DNA from: an uncultured Pelagibacteraceae bacterium
GTDB lineage: Bacteria > Pseudomonadota > Alphaproteobacteria > Pelagibacterales > Pelagibacteraceae
Direction of reading: 5' to 3'
Length of the DNA: 64,000 nt
NCBI GenBank assembly: GCA_902537575.1
Contig: CACBBX010000001.1
Location: 62,001 to 126,000 of the forward strand
Of the stretch, positions 53,364 to 61,514 are shown piece after piece. The position numbers and the translations under genes are program-made. Under the pieces are notes generated by a model. That model saw only the letters and a list, made by a program, of their open reading frames with translations. It made no database searches and was not told the origin of the DNA. The number at the start of each line of letters is the position of its first letter. Position 1 is the first letter of the stretch.

Positions 53364-54295
53364 ACTTTTACCTCCCCATCAAAAGGATCATAAGTATCAA
53401 TTTCATGCGGTAAGACTGATCTTATCGCTATCTCTTCTGATCCCATTGCAACTAAATCATCCGATTCATAAAGCACTAGTGGTTTTGCCGCCATAGTGTC
53501 TTTTGCCATACCTAAAGAGTCTTTGGTTGCTACAAAATAAGTAAATACTCCATCAAGCCCGGACAGAGAGTCTTTCATACCTTCCTCAAGACTTGCTCCT
53601 TCTCTCATTTTTTGAGCTATATAAACCGCAATCAATTCCGAGTCGCATTCTGACATAAACCTCATTCCTTTATTCTCTAAAACTCTTCTGTTGTTCCAAT
53701 AGTTTGTAAGTTGTCCGTTATGCACAACTGATACATCACTAAAAGGATAACCCCAGAAAGGGTGGGCTGACTTAATATCTACACCGGACTCAGTAGCCAT
53801 TCTTGCATGACCAATAGCATGTGTTCCAACAAGTTTATCTAAACTATATCTATCACATACCATTTTTGCATTTCCCAAGTCTTTAATTACTTCTAAAGAT
53901 TTTCCCATTGATAATATTTCTACTCCAGGGATACTTTCAATTCTCTGAGAAAAATCTAATAAATCTTTTGTTTCAAAATCAATTTCATATCTTAATGAGT
54001 AAGCGAGAGTTCTTTCTTCTTTGACAATTTTTGCGCCCATCTCAGCTAAAGTTTGATCAACAATTTTTTTTCTTTCATCGTAGACAGAAATATCTTCCAT
54101 AATTGAAGAACTACCTTCTCCAACATTTTCTCCAACTTTAAAACGCATGATAAAATTTTTACCATCCGTATCTCCGTATAAAGCATAACCTGTTGAATCT
54201 TCACCTCTGTGTTTTAATGCTTGAAGCATACCCTGGAGTTCACTTCCAACATTTGAGGATTTACCTCTATGAATTAAACCTGCTATACCACACAT
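53351..54295 (-). CDS. mgsA: Class II glutamine amidotransferase (MgsA-like)
   Basis: A 314-residue Ntn-type amidotransferase: nucleophile Cys2 (MCGIAGLIHRG), RHGED-like KHRGEDSTG, GHARMATES, and HNGQLTNY plus CDSELIAVYIAQ, as in the amidotransferase domains of PurF, GltB and MgsA. It would release methylamine or ammonia from gamma-glutamylmethylamide or glutamine to feed MgsC. Start at ATG with Cys2 exposed after methionine removal. It ends 13 bp inside mgsB and follows the GS-type gene by 25 bp. Confidence 0.82.
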   Translation of the reverse strand: MCGIAGLIHRGKSSNVGSELQGMLQALKHRGEDSTGYALYGDTDGKNFIMRFKVGENVGEGSSSIMEDISVYDERKKIVDQTLAEMGAKIVKEERTLAYSLRYEIDFETKDLLDFSQRIESIPGVEILSMGKSLEVIKDLGNAKMVCDRYSLDKLVGTHAIGHARMATESGVDIKSAHPFWGYPFSDVSVVHNGQLTNYWNNRRVLENKGMRFMSECDSELIAVYIAQKMREGASLEEGMKDSLSGLDGVFTYFVATKDSLGMAKDTMAAKPLVLYESDDLVAMGSEEIAIRSVLPHEIDTYDPFDGEVKVWQI

Positions 54296-54320
54296 ATTTT
54301 ACCCTTCTTTTATTTATGAA

Positions 54321-55790
54321 CTATGGAAGACAATCAAGATAAGTATCCAGATCCCATTGAGTTGTTGCACCTAAAAATCTTTCCCATTCATCATTTTTAT
54401 ACCAATGGAAAACTTTATACATTTCATCTGGCATTGCTGATTTAATTACATCATCCTCAGCCAATCTATCCAAAGCTTCTCCTAAACTTAAAGGAAGTTT
54501 CTTGACATCTTTACCAGCTTTTTGTGCCTCGTAAATATTTCTAGATTCTGGTGCAGCTGGCTTCATTTTTTTTGATATACCTTCATCACAAGCTTTTAAT
54601 AGTGCTGCTCCAAGTAAGTAAGGATTATGCATTGAGTCTACAGATCTATATTCAAATCTTCCAGGCGCAGAAACTCTTAAACCACAAGTTCTATTTTGGT
54701 AACCCCAATCTGCATAAACAGGTGCCCAAAATCCCTGGTCCCATAGTCTTCGATAAGAATTTACTGTTGAAGATCCTAAAGCAGTTAAGGCAGGCAAATG
54801 TTTCATAATTCCAGCAATTGATTGTAATCCTACTTTTCCTGGTAGCTGCATATCTTTAGTATCTGGCATAAAAGTGTTGGTTCCACCTTCTACATAGCTA
54901 AAAACTTCTTCTACACCTGGTAATTTTTTATTTCCAAGTTTGTTAACCTTTATTTTTCCACCTTTCCAAAGAGACATATTTGTATGGCATCCACTTGCTG
55001 ATACTCCCATAAACGGTTTAGTCATAAAGCAAGCTATTAAACCATGTTCTCTTGCAACTTGTGCACAAATTTGCCTGTAGGTGGATAACCTATCAGCATT
55101 TCTTAAAACGTTATCATATGTCCAATTAAGCTCTAATTGACCTGGTGCATCTTCATGGTCACCTTGAATCATATCAAGACCCATAGCCTTAGCATATTCG
55201 ATTACTTTCATAAATACAGGTCTTAAAGATTCAAACTGATCAATGTGGTAGCAGAAAGGTTTTGAAAATCCTTTTCCTGTAGGTGTGCCGTCTTCATTTT
55301 TTGTCAACCACATCATTTCTGGTTCAGTCCCAACTCTTAACTCAAGACCATGTTTCTTTTTAAACTCATCAGCAAATATTCGTAAATTTCCTCTACAGTC
55401 AGAAGTTAAATGACCTCCAGGATTTTTTCTTTCTTCTCTATTTCTAAAACAAGTAACAAATACTCTTCCAACTCTTTTATCCCATGGTAATTGAACAAAA
55501 GTTTCTGGATCAGGAATTCCAACCAACTCCATTGCCTCAGGTCCATATCCAATGTAGTTATTGTGACGATCTAAAAATAAATTTGCTGTTGCTCCATAAA
55601 CTAATTGAAAGCCTTTTTCCGCAGTCCTTTCCCAATGGTCAGCAGGTATACCTTTTCCAACAACTCTTCCGGTAACAGAGATAAATTGGTAATAAATATA
55701 TGTAATTCCTAATTCATTAATTTTTTCTCTTACATTTTTAACTAATTTTGCTCTACCTGGCTGGTTTACATGTTTTTCTAGATCAGTCAT
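54321..55790 (-). CDS. gmaS: Glutamine-synthetase-family ligase; probable gamma-glutamylmethylamide synthetase (GmaS)
   Basis: A 489-residue GS-superfamily enzyme with the metal/glutamate motif RVGTEPEMMW, GDHEDAPGQLELNWTYDN, CFMTKPF, SGCHTNMSLWKGG and NRTCGLRVSAPGRFEYR. It is longer than known GmaS (about 440 residues), with an N-terminal extension and an insert. The call as GmaS rests on context: it leads the mgsABC set, which needs gamma-glutamylmethylamide. The other family member (47356) has the length and motif order of known GmaS, so which of the two acts on methylamine is open. Confidence 0.65.
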   Translation of the reverse strand: MTDLEKHVNQPGRAKLVKNVREKINELGITYIYYQFISVTGRVVGKGIPADHWERTAEKGFQLVYGATANLFLDRHNNYIGYGPEAMELVGIPDPETFVQLPWDKRVGRVFVTCFRNREERKNPGGHLTSDCRGNLRIFADEFKKKHGLELRVGTEPEMMWLTKNEDGTPTGKGFSKPFCYHIDQFESLRPVFMKVIEYAKAMGLDMIQGDHEDAPGQLELNWTYDNVLRNADRLSTYRQICAQVAREHGLIACFMTKPFMGVSASGCHTNMSLWKGGKIKVNKLGNKKLPGVEEVFSYVEGGTNTFMPDTKDMQLPGKVGLQSIAGIMKHLPALTALGSSTVNSYRRLWDQGFWAPVYADWGYQNRTCGLRVSAPGRFEYRSVDSMHNPYLLGAALLKACDEGISKKMKPAAPESRNIYEAQKAGKDVKKLPLSLGEALDRLAEDDVIKSAMPDEMYKVFHWYKNDEWERFLGATTQWDLDTYLDCLP

Positions 55791-55860
55791 TTTTCCCCTT
55801 AATCAATTATAAATTTTCTAAAACGTAGCTGAAAAATTTATTTGTGTCTAGGCTTGAAGT
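55791..55860 (-). promoter_or_regulatory. Possible promoter of the gmaS/mgs operon
   Basis: A 70-bp gap. On the minus strand a perfect TATAAT (plus 55806-55811) lies 15 nt before the ATG, with GGGGAAAA as ribosome site; the -35 (TTTCAG, 17-nt spacing) is weak. A very short leader is implied. Confidence 0.35.
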
Positions 55861-57186
55861 TTAACTCCAAGGGAACGGACTGTTCGAAGTAGGGTGAAGT
55901 TCTCCCTTCTCGTAACGGTTGTATCTAAACGGTTTTAATAAATCACTCTCAGTACCAAGAATTTCTTTTGCAACGAGCTCTCCTACACCAATCATTTTAT
56001 AGCCGTGATTAGCGTCTGCTATCATATAAACATTTTCTAAAAATCTATCAAATATTGGGAAAGAGTCTGGTGTCATACATCCAAGTCCACCTGATGGACC
56101 TTTTCTATATAAGTCAGATTTACCCTCAAATCTTTTTTGACAATGGGCTAAAGCTGAACACCACATTTCATTAAACGCCTCAGTAGTTTGGTATTCAGGT
56201 GACTCTATTCCATATGGATCTACATTAACCTCGTCAAAATGTTTATCCACAATATAAGGAGAAGTTCCCCCTTGAACTCCTAAACCTTCAATATCTGGTT
56301 TATAATAAATTCCCCAAATTTTATCTGTTAATAATTTTTTTGTTTTATCTGAATATAATGGTGCTGTTGAGTCTACGTGAACCACTGGTGGTTGCCTACC
56401 ATCATTAGTTCTTAAAAAATCAGGCTCAACTCCAATCACCCCTTCTTGAAGCATCCAATATTTCCACATATCGGTTTCGTGAAGCTTACCATCTTTACCT
56501 TTTATTTTTGCTATCTTAGGAAGCTCTAACATATTCCAAAAATCTCTTGCCCATGGACCTGCACCAACAACTACTTGTTCACATTCAATTGTACCTTTAT
56601 TGGTCTCAACACCAGTGACTGCTTTACTATTACTGCCTCTTTTAAAACCTGTTACCTTAACACCTTTCATTACCTGTACACCATTGCTCGTAGATTTATT
56701 TTCTAGAGCTTTAATAGAGTCTTTATTAAAAGCATATCCACCTTTTTTTTCGTGTAGAACTGAAGTAATACTTTGAGCCTGCCAGTCATCAAATATACCT
56801 TTCATATATTTCATGCAATCTTTCTCACCCTCAATAAATTCTGATTCATAACCTATAGCTTTTTGTTGTTCATAAATACTTGAAACATCTCTATGCATAA
56901 CCTCAGGTGAAATTTGTAAATATCCTACGGCATTATACTTAAAAGCCTTGGGATCGCTTTCCCAAACTGAAACGGAGTGAGCCATTAATTCTCTCATTGC
57001 TGGCTGAAAATAATTATTTCTTACAACACCACATGCAATTCCACTTGCACCTGCAGCAGTGTCTTTTTTTTCTAAAACAACAATATCTCCAGGATTTTTA
57101 TAAGTTTCTGATAGTTTCCAAGCAGTGCTCAAACCATGTATACCACCACCAATAATGACCACTTTTGCTTTTGTAGGTAATAACAT
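55861..57186 (-). CDS. FAD-dependent amine oxidoreductase (DadA / sarcosine-oxidase beta-like)
   Basis: A 441-residue flavoprotein with an N-terminal dinucleotide-binding fold (KVVIIGGGIHGLSTAW, residues 8-23), the GASGIACGVVRNNYFQ flavin-attachment region, VVVGAGPWARDFW, and a C-terminal GCMTPDSFPIFDRF..ANHGYKMIG. Such enzymes oxidise N-methyl or D-amino groups: sarcosine, dimethylglycine, N-methylglutamate. Its place between tdm and gmaS suggests oxidation of dimethylamine or N-methylglutamate. The multi-subunit DmmABC and MgdABCD enzymes are absent here, so this protein may replace one of them. Upstream lies a candidate MarR-type operator. Confidence 0.75.
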   Translation of the reverse strand: MLLPTKAKVVIIGGGIHGLSTAWKLSETYKNPGDIVVLEKKDTAAGASGIACGVVRNNYFQPAMRELMAHSVSVWESDPKAFKYNAVGYLQISPEVMHRDVSSIYEQQKAIGYESEFIEGEKDCMKYMKGIFDDWQAQSITSVLHEKKGGYAFNKDSIKALENKSTSNGVQVMKGVKVTGFKRGSNSKAVTGVETNKGTIECEQVVVGAGPWARDFWNMLELPKIAKIKGKDGKLHETDMWKYWMLQEGVIGVEPDFLRTNDGRQPPVVHVDSTAPLYSDKTKKLLTDKIWGIYYKPDIEGLGVQGGTSPYIVDKHFDEVNVDPYGIESPEYQTTEAFNEMWCSALAHCQKRFEGKSDLYRKGPSGGLGCMTPDSFPIFDRFLENVYMIADANHGYKMIGVGELVAKEILGTESDLLKPFRYNRYEKGELHPTSNSPFPWS

Positions 57187-57288
57187 AGAAAAATCTTATT
57201 TTTTACAAATCATAATTGATATAATTATTTTTAGAACTAAAAAGTATATATATAAAATATACACTTCAAACTTAGCCAAAATAAGTCC
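57187..57288 (-). promoter_or_regulatory. Candidate regulator-binding site upstream of the FAD oxidoreductase gene
   Basis: Within the 102-bp gap, AAGTATATAT (57242-57251) and ATATACACTT (57257-57266) form an inverted repeat with 9 of 10 arm matches and a 5-nt spacer. The gene just upstream encodes a small MarR/winged-helix-like protein that could bind it. Confidence 0.4.
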
Positions 57289-57639
57289 CTAATAGCTTAT
57301 ATTTTTAAGAGTAGTTAAGTATTCATTGAACTCCTTAATAAAAGAGTCGCTTGGCTTAATATTCTTAATTCTTTGATCTTTTGAAGTTTTCTCCAAATGA
57401 AAGAATCCTTTTTCGCAAGCTTCATTAATAATCATCGCTGATTTTGGTCTGGATGTTTTAAATAGTTTAGTTTTTAGCTGTTCAACAGATAATTTCTTAT
57501 TTTCTTTATAGGCAGACATTACTAATAACATCATATGATAATGAGAAGGTGATTTTCTAAAAAAATAATTACTTGAAGTATGAGATTCTCTCATTTGATC
57601 TTCCCAAAAATTTAAAAGAGTTTTTTTATCTTTTGGCAT
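57289..57639 (-). CDS. Small winged-helix/MarR-like regulator, putative
   Basis: A 116-residue protein. The middle and C-terminal part reads like a winged helix: KLSVEQLKTKLFKTSRPKSAMIINEACEKGFFHLEKTSKDQRIKNIKPSD, where the DQRIKNIKPSD wing resembles the MarR D-x-R-x-x-x-L-S pattern. It is shorter than classical MarR (about 140). It lies 5 bp after tdm and 102 bp upstream of the FAD oxidoreductase gene, so it may tune this island. Function inferred from fold features only. Confidence 0.6.
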   Translation of the reverse strand: MPKDKKTLLNFWEDQMRESHTSSNYFFRKSPSHYHMMLLVMSAYKENKKLSVEQLKTKLFKTSRPKSAMIINEACEKGFFHLEKTSKDQRIKNIKPSDSFIKEFNEYLTTLKNISY

Positions 57640-57644
57640 TAAAT

Positions 57645-59984
57645 TTATGATTTTACTCTGGACTTAGTAGGATCATAAAAAGGAAATCCAACTACTTTTG
57701 CGCTAATTCTTTTTTGGTGACCGTCAATTTTTCCCACTTCAACTTTTGTTCCAATTTCTGAATATTGAATATCCATTCTACACAAAGCTATATTTTTATT
57801 TAATGTTGATGATAGACATCCACTTGTAACTATTCCAATTTGAGATCTACCAATATGAACACAGTCACCATGACTTGCAATTTCTTTACCATCCAACTCA
57901 AGCCCAACAAGTTTTTTTTGAGGATTATTTTTTCTTTTTATTAATTCATCTTTACCAACAAAATTTTCTTTTTTTGTTTTTAATGGAACTGCAAAACCAA
58001 TACCTGCTTCAAAAGGATCTTGTTGACCATCAAACTCATTACCAAATAAAATTAATCCTGCTTCAATTCTAAGTTTGTCTAAAGCTCCAAATCCTGCAGG
58101 TATCAAACCATCTTGTTTTCCTGCCTCCATTAATTTATCCCAGACTTCAGGTGCATTTTTAGGGTGACACCAAATTTCATATCCTAATTCTCCAGTGTAT
58201 CCAGTTCTAGAAACAATCAATGGTATTCCTTGCAACTCTTCTATTCTACATATGCTAAATCTAAACCAACCAAGCTCATCTATAGAGGGTTGAGTAGGAG
58301 GTGTAAAAATTATTTTTTTTAAAATTTCTCTACTTTTTGGACCTTGTAATGAAACATTACTTATTTGGTCTGTTGAATTTTTTATATTTGCATTGAAATT
58401 TTTCTTTTTTGCAATTTCTTTTAACCATTCGCCGCCATATTCGTCTCCACAAATCCATCTAAAACCAGTCTCACTTAATCTTAAAAGAGTACCGTCGTCA
58501 AACATCATTCCATTTTCATAGCACATGGCAGAATATACAACTTGACCTACCGATAATTTTTTAATGTTTCTTGTAAGTGTATAATTTAATAATTCTTCAG
58601 CATCAGGACCAATAATTTCGAATTTTCTTAATGAAGATAAATCAATCAAAACTGCATCATTTCTACAAGCGTTGTACTCATTAACAAGTCCATGTTTTGT
58701 GTAATCATTTGGAAGCCAAAAACCTCTAGCATCTATAAAGTTTCTTGTTAGTTTTGAAGTTCTTTCATAAAAGCCAGAATTTCTTGTAAGTTTTTTTTCA
58801 GAGTCTGTTTTCATCCTGAATGCAAATGATTTAGTAAATTCTTTTTTCTTGTCATATGTTCTAACAAAAATATTAGTTGGATTCCACGAATTACAAGCAT
58901 CTATATCACTAGGACATGCTGTTGTTCCAATAGTTAAATCTTTTAAGGCTCTAAACATGACATAATCACCAGGACGCGAATATGATTCATCTGAAACAAC
59001 TGAGTTTAATCCACCTTCAGATGTATTAAAAAATAAATTGATCGCGTGCCACCCTTTTTGTTTTTGAAGACCATACTTTGACATACTTTCTGTAAGATTA
59101 TCAGAGCAATTTGCATGGCCAAAATAACCAGCATCTTCATAGTACTTTGAAGTACAGGCAAGATTAAAAGTATCATGTTTACCAACGGTATCTCTAATTA
59201 CTTCTACTAAAGGTTCATGGTCTGTATCATAAAATTTAGAAAATAATCCTGGACCTGGAAATGTATTTCCCATGAAAGTTCTAGTTGTTTGCCAATCCAA
59301 ACCTTTCTCAATTCCTTTTTCTAATTTCCTTGTATCAAATGCCACAAAGTCTGAACATTGTCTTCCAGTAGGACTTATTACTTGGATATAATCACCTTCT
59401 TTAACTTCATAAGATATGCTACTTGCTCTATTTATATTCTCCTCGTGCGAAGGTTCAAAGACAGGGTTTGGAATAACATTTAATTCTTTGTCATTAATAA
59501 TATTTGCTCTTTTAATAAAAATAATTAAATCTGTAGGAGGATTTTGCTTTGTAACATCCATGTCTTGTCCAGGCGCAGCAAATATTGCAAAACATTTATC
59601 ATTAGACTTTAAATTAATTTTTTCACCAACTGGGGTATCAATATCAAATATTATTGAAGATTTTGATTCTAAAATATTTAAGTTTAGTTTTTTAAGTTGA
59701 TAATTGGTCGCTAGAATACTTTCATCTTTTTTAATTAAGATATCTCTAATAAAATTTTTATTATTATTATCTTTAAGGTTTAAAATACTTACATCTGATT
59801 TTCCGTCTTTATTAAAACATATAATTTCACAAATTTGATTTCCTTCGTCATTGATAATCTCTATTTCATCATCAGGGAAAATATGAAAAGCAGTAAGACC
59901 ACCACCATTTACAACATGCCTTTCAACTCCTGGTGGTAAAATATTAAGTCCTGGATATTTTATTTCTTTACTGGTTCCTAACAT
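57645..59984 (-). CDS. tdm: Trimethylamine N-oxide demethylase (Tdm-like; DUF1989 + GcvT fusion)
   Basis: A 779-residue fusion. The N-terminal half (to about 390) is DUF1989-like with cysteine-rich segments (GHANCSDN, TTACPSDIDACN) that could bind zinc; the second half (about 410-779) is a GcvT-type folate domain (SRTGYTGELGYEIWCHP, GALDKLRIEAGLILFGNEF). This architecture is that of Tdm, which turns TMAO into dimethylamine and formaldehyde, the folate domain capturing the one-carbon unit. The ATG at 59982-59984 is preferred to the TTG two codons earlier. Divergent from the TMAO-type transporter, which strongly supports the call. Confidence 0.85.
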   Translation of the reverse strand: MLGTSKEIKYPGLNILPPGVERHVVNGGGLTAFHIFPDDEIEIINDEGNQICEIICFNKDGKSDVSILNLKDNNNKNFIRDILIKKDESILATNYQLKKLNLNILESKSSIIFDIDTPVGEKINLKSNDKCFAIFAAPGQDMDVTKQNPPTDLIIFIKRANIINDKELNVIPNPVFEPSHEENINRASSISYEVKEGDYIQVISPTGRQCSDFVAFDTRKLEKGIEKGLDWQTTRTFMGNTFPGPGLFSKFYDTDHEPLVEVIRDTVGKHDTFNLACTSKYYEDAGYFGHANCSDNLTESMSKYGLQKQKGWHAINLFFNTSEGGLNSVVSDESYSRPGDYVMFRALKDLTIGTTACPSDIDACNSWNPTNIFVRTYDKKKEFTKSFAFRMKTDSEKKLTRNSGFYERTSKLTRNFIDARGFWLPNDYTKHGLVNEYNACRNDAVLIDLSSLRKFEIIGPDAEELLNYTLTRNIKKLSVGQVVYSAMCYENGMMFDDGTLLRLSETGFRWICGDEYGGEWLKEIAKKKNFNANIKNSTDQISNVSLQGPKSREILKKIIFTPPTQPSIDELGWFRFSICRIEELQGIPLIVSRTGYTGELGYEIWCHPKNAPEVWDKLMEAGKQDGLIPAGFGALDKLRIEAGLILFGNEFDGQQDPFEAGIGFAVPLKTKKENFVGKDELIKRKNNPQKKLVGLELDGKEIASHGDCVHIGRSQIGIVTSGCLSSTLNKNIALCRMDIQYSEIGTKVEVGKIDGHQKRISAKVVGFPFYDPTKSRVKS

Positions 59985-60098
59985 GATCAATGTTTTATTA
60001 TAATTTTTATTGTGACCATATTATACTGAAAACGAGTTGACTATACCTTTAAATCAGAACATAATTTAAAATTAATATTAATAATCGAGGGGAAAAAA
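59985..60098. promoter_or_regulatory. Divergent promoters of tdm and the TMAO-type transporter
   Basis: Plus strand: TTGACT (60037-60042), 17-nt spacer, CATAAT (60060-60065), then a GAGGGG ribosome site before the ATG. Minus strand: a perfect TATAAT -10 (plus 60020-60025) but no good -35. Back-to-back promoters suit joint induction of uptake and demethylation. Confidence 0.5.
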
Positions 60099-61052
60099 AT
60101 GAAAAAAATAATATCATTATTATCTGCTCTTGTAATTTCTGTGGTAAGTTTTGCAGGAATTTCTAACGCTGCAGATAGCAAAAAACCCATCGTAATCCCA
60201 ACTCATAACTGGTCAAGTCAAATTGTAATGGCTTATGTTATTGGTGGAATTTTCGAAAGCATGGGTAACAATGTTAAATATGTAAATGCTGACTCACAAG
60301 CAGTTTACGAGTCAATTAGAATTGGAGATGTAACTATATCTCACGAAGTATGGGAATCTGCATTTGGAAAATCATTCACAACTGCTTTAGATAAAGGTGG
60401 TTTAATAGATATGGGTGATCATGAAGCAAGAACACTTGAAGATATGGGTTACCCAAACTGGGTCACAGATAAAGGATTATGCCCTGGTCTACCAGACTGG
60501 ACTGCTTTAAAAAATCCTGACTGTGCTAAAAACTTTACAACACCTGACTCTCCTAATGGAAAAGGAAGAATGTTGGAAGGTCCACAAACTTGGCATGGTG
60601 ATTTAATACCTCAAAGGGTTGACGCTTTAGGTTTAGGTGACCTTTGGTGGGTTAAATTTGCTGGAAGTGCTGATGCACTTTGGGCTGAATTAGCAGCTGC
60701 TGAAAAAGAAGGAAGAGGAACAATAATTTTCAATTGGACACCTAACTTTACTGATGGTGCTGGTTTTACATTTATTGATTTTCCTCCATACACTGCAGGT
60801 TGTAGACCAGAAGATGGTGGAGATGGAAAATGTGGTTCTCCAGATGGCTATCTGAAAAAAGCAGCACATGAGGATTTTCCAAAAACTCATCCAAATGCAG
60901 CTAAAGTATTTAAAAAAATGTCATTTTCTACAAGTCAAATTGGAGCAATGGCAGCTTTAGTTGATCTGGATAAGATGACTCATGAAGATGCAGCTAAAAA
61001 ATGGTTAGCCGATAATAAGAAAGTGTGGGAAGAATTTACACACGATCATTAA
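60099..61052 (+). CDS. tmoX: TMAO/glycine-betaine-type periplasmic binding protein (TmoX/OpuAC-like)
   Basis: A 317-residue OpuAC-fold binding protein with a signal peptide ending near ISNAADS (residues 1-25). Several tryptophans suited to an aromatic cage for a quaternary or N-oxide group are seen (PTHNWSSQ, HEVWESAF, GDLWWVKFAGSADALWAEL, FNWTPNF), and a CRPEDGGDGKC loop near residue 230. TmoX is the TMAO-specific member of this family; divergence from a Tdm gene supports TMAO over glycine betaine. It has its own promoter and a terminator directly after it. Confidence 0.82.
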   Translation: MKKIISLLSALVISVVSFAGISNAADSKKPIVIPTHNWSSQIVMAYVIGGIFESMGNNVKYVNADSQAVYESIRIGDVTISHEVWESAFGKSFTTALDKGGLIDMGDHEARTLEDMGYPNWVTDKGLCPGLPDWTALKNPDCAKNFTTPDSPNGKGRMLEGPQTWHGDLIPQRVDALGLGDLWWVKFAGSADALWAELAAAEKEGRGTIIFNWTPNFTDGAGFTFIDFPPYTAGCRPEDGGDGKCGSPDGYLKKAAHEDFPKTHPNAAKVFKKMSFSTSQIGAMAALVDLDKMTHEDAAKKWLADNKKVWEEFTHDH

Positions 61053-61074
61053 GGTTAAAAATATAAAACTTATA

Positions 61075-61111
61075 AATCTCTCCCAACTGTGTTGGGGGGG
61101 ATTTTTTTTTA
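61075..61111 (+). terminator. Intrinsic terminator after the TmoX-like gene
   Basis: A 13-bp stem with two G-U pairs (AATCTCTCCCAAC / GTTGGGGGGGATT), TGT loop and a T-tract of about eight. It separates the binding-protein gene from the rest of the transporter genes. Confidence 0.88.
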
Positions 61112-61136
61112 ATTAATTTTTGTATAAAATAAACTC

Positions 61137-61514
61137 ATGAAAAAAATTTTTTTATTTTTAATTTTAACTTTTTTTATCATTTCATCAGCTTTTGCTAGAA
61201 GTACTGGATGTAAAGAGGGAAATTGTGAAAATGGATATGGCAAATGGGTTTATACAGATAAAACAACTTATGAAGGAGAGTGGGTTGCAACAAAAAAGGA
61301 AGGTAAGGGAGTAGAAACTTGGCCTAATGGATATATCTATAAAGGTGAATTTAAAAATAGTGTGTGGAGTGGACAGGGCATCTTGATATTCCCTGATGGT
61401 TCTACTTACGATGGTGAGTGGGCCAATGGTTTTATGAATGGTCAAGGAACATTTACTTGGGCGAATGGAAAACAAAAGTCAGGTAATTGGAAAAATGGAA
61501 AATTACAAGAATAA
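61137..61514 (+). CDS. Exported MORN-repeat protein, unknown
   Basis: A 125-residue protein with a signal peptide (MKKIFLFLILTFFIISSAFA) and about four MORN repeats (TYEGEWVATKKEGKGVETWPNG, YKGEFKNSVWSGQGI, TYDGEWANGFMNGQGTFTWANG). A CKEGNCENGYG pair of cysteines precedes them. MORN repeats mediate lipid or protein contacts. Its position between the binding protein and the ATPase of the transporter is unusual; it may act at the periplasmic face of the membrane, but no transporter link is shown. One-base overlap with the next gene. Confidence 0.75.
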   Translation: MKKIFLFLILTFFIISSAFARSTGCKEGNCENGYGKWVYTDKTTYEGEWVATKKEGKGVETWPNGYIYKGEFKNSVWSGQGILIFPDGSTYDGEWANGFMNGQGTFTWANGKQKSGNWKNGKLQE

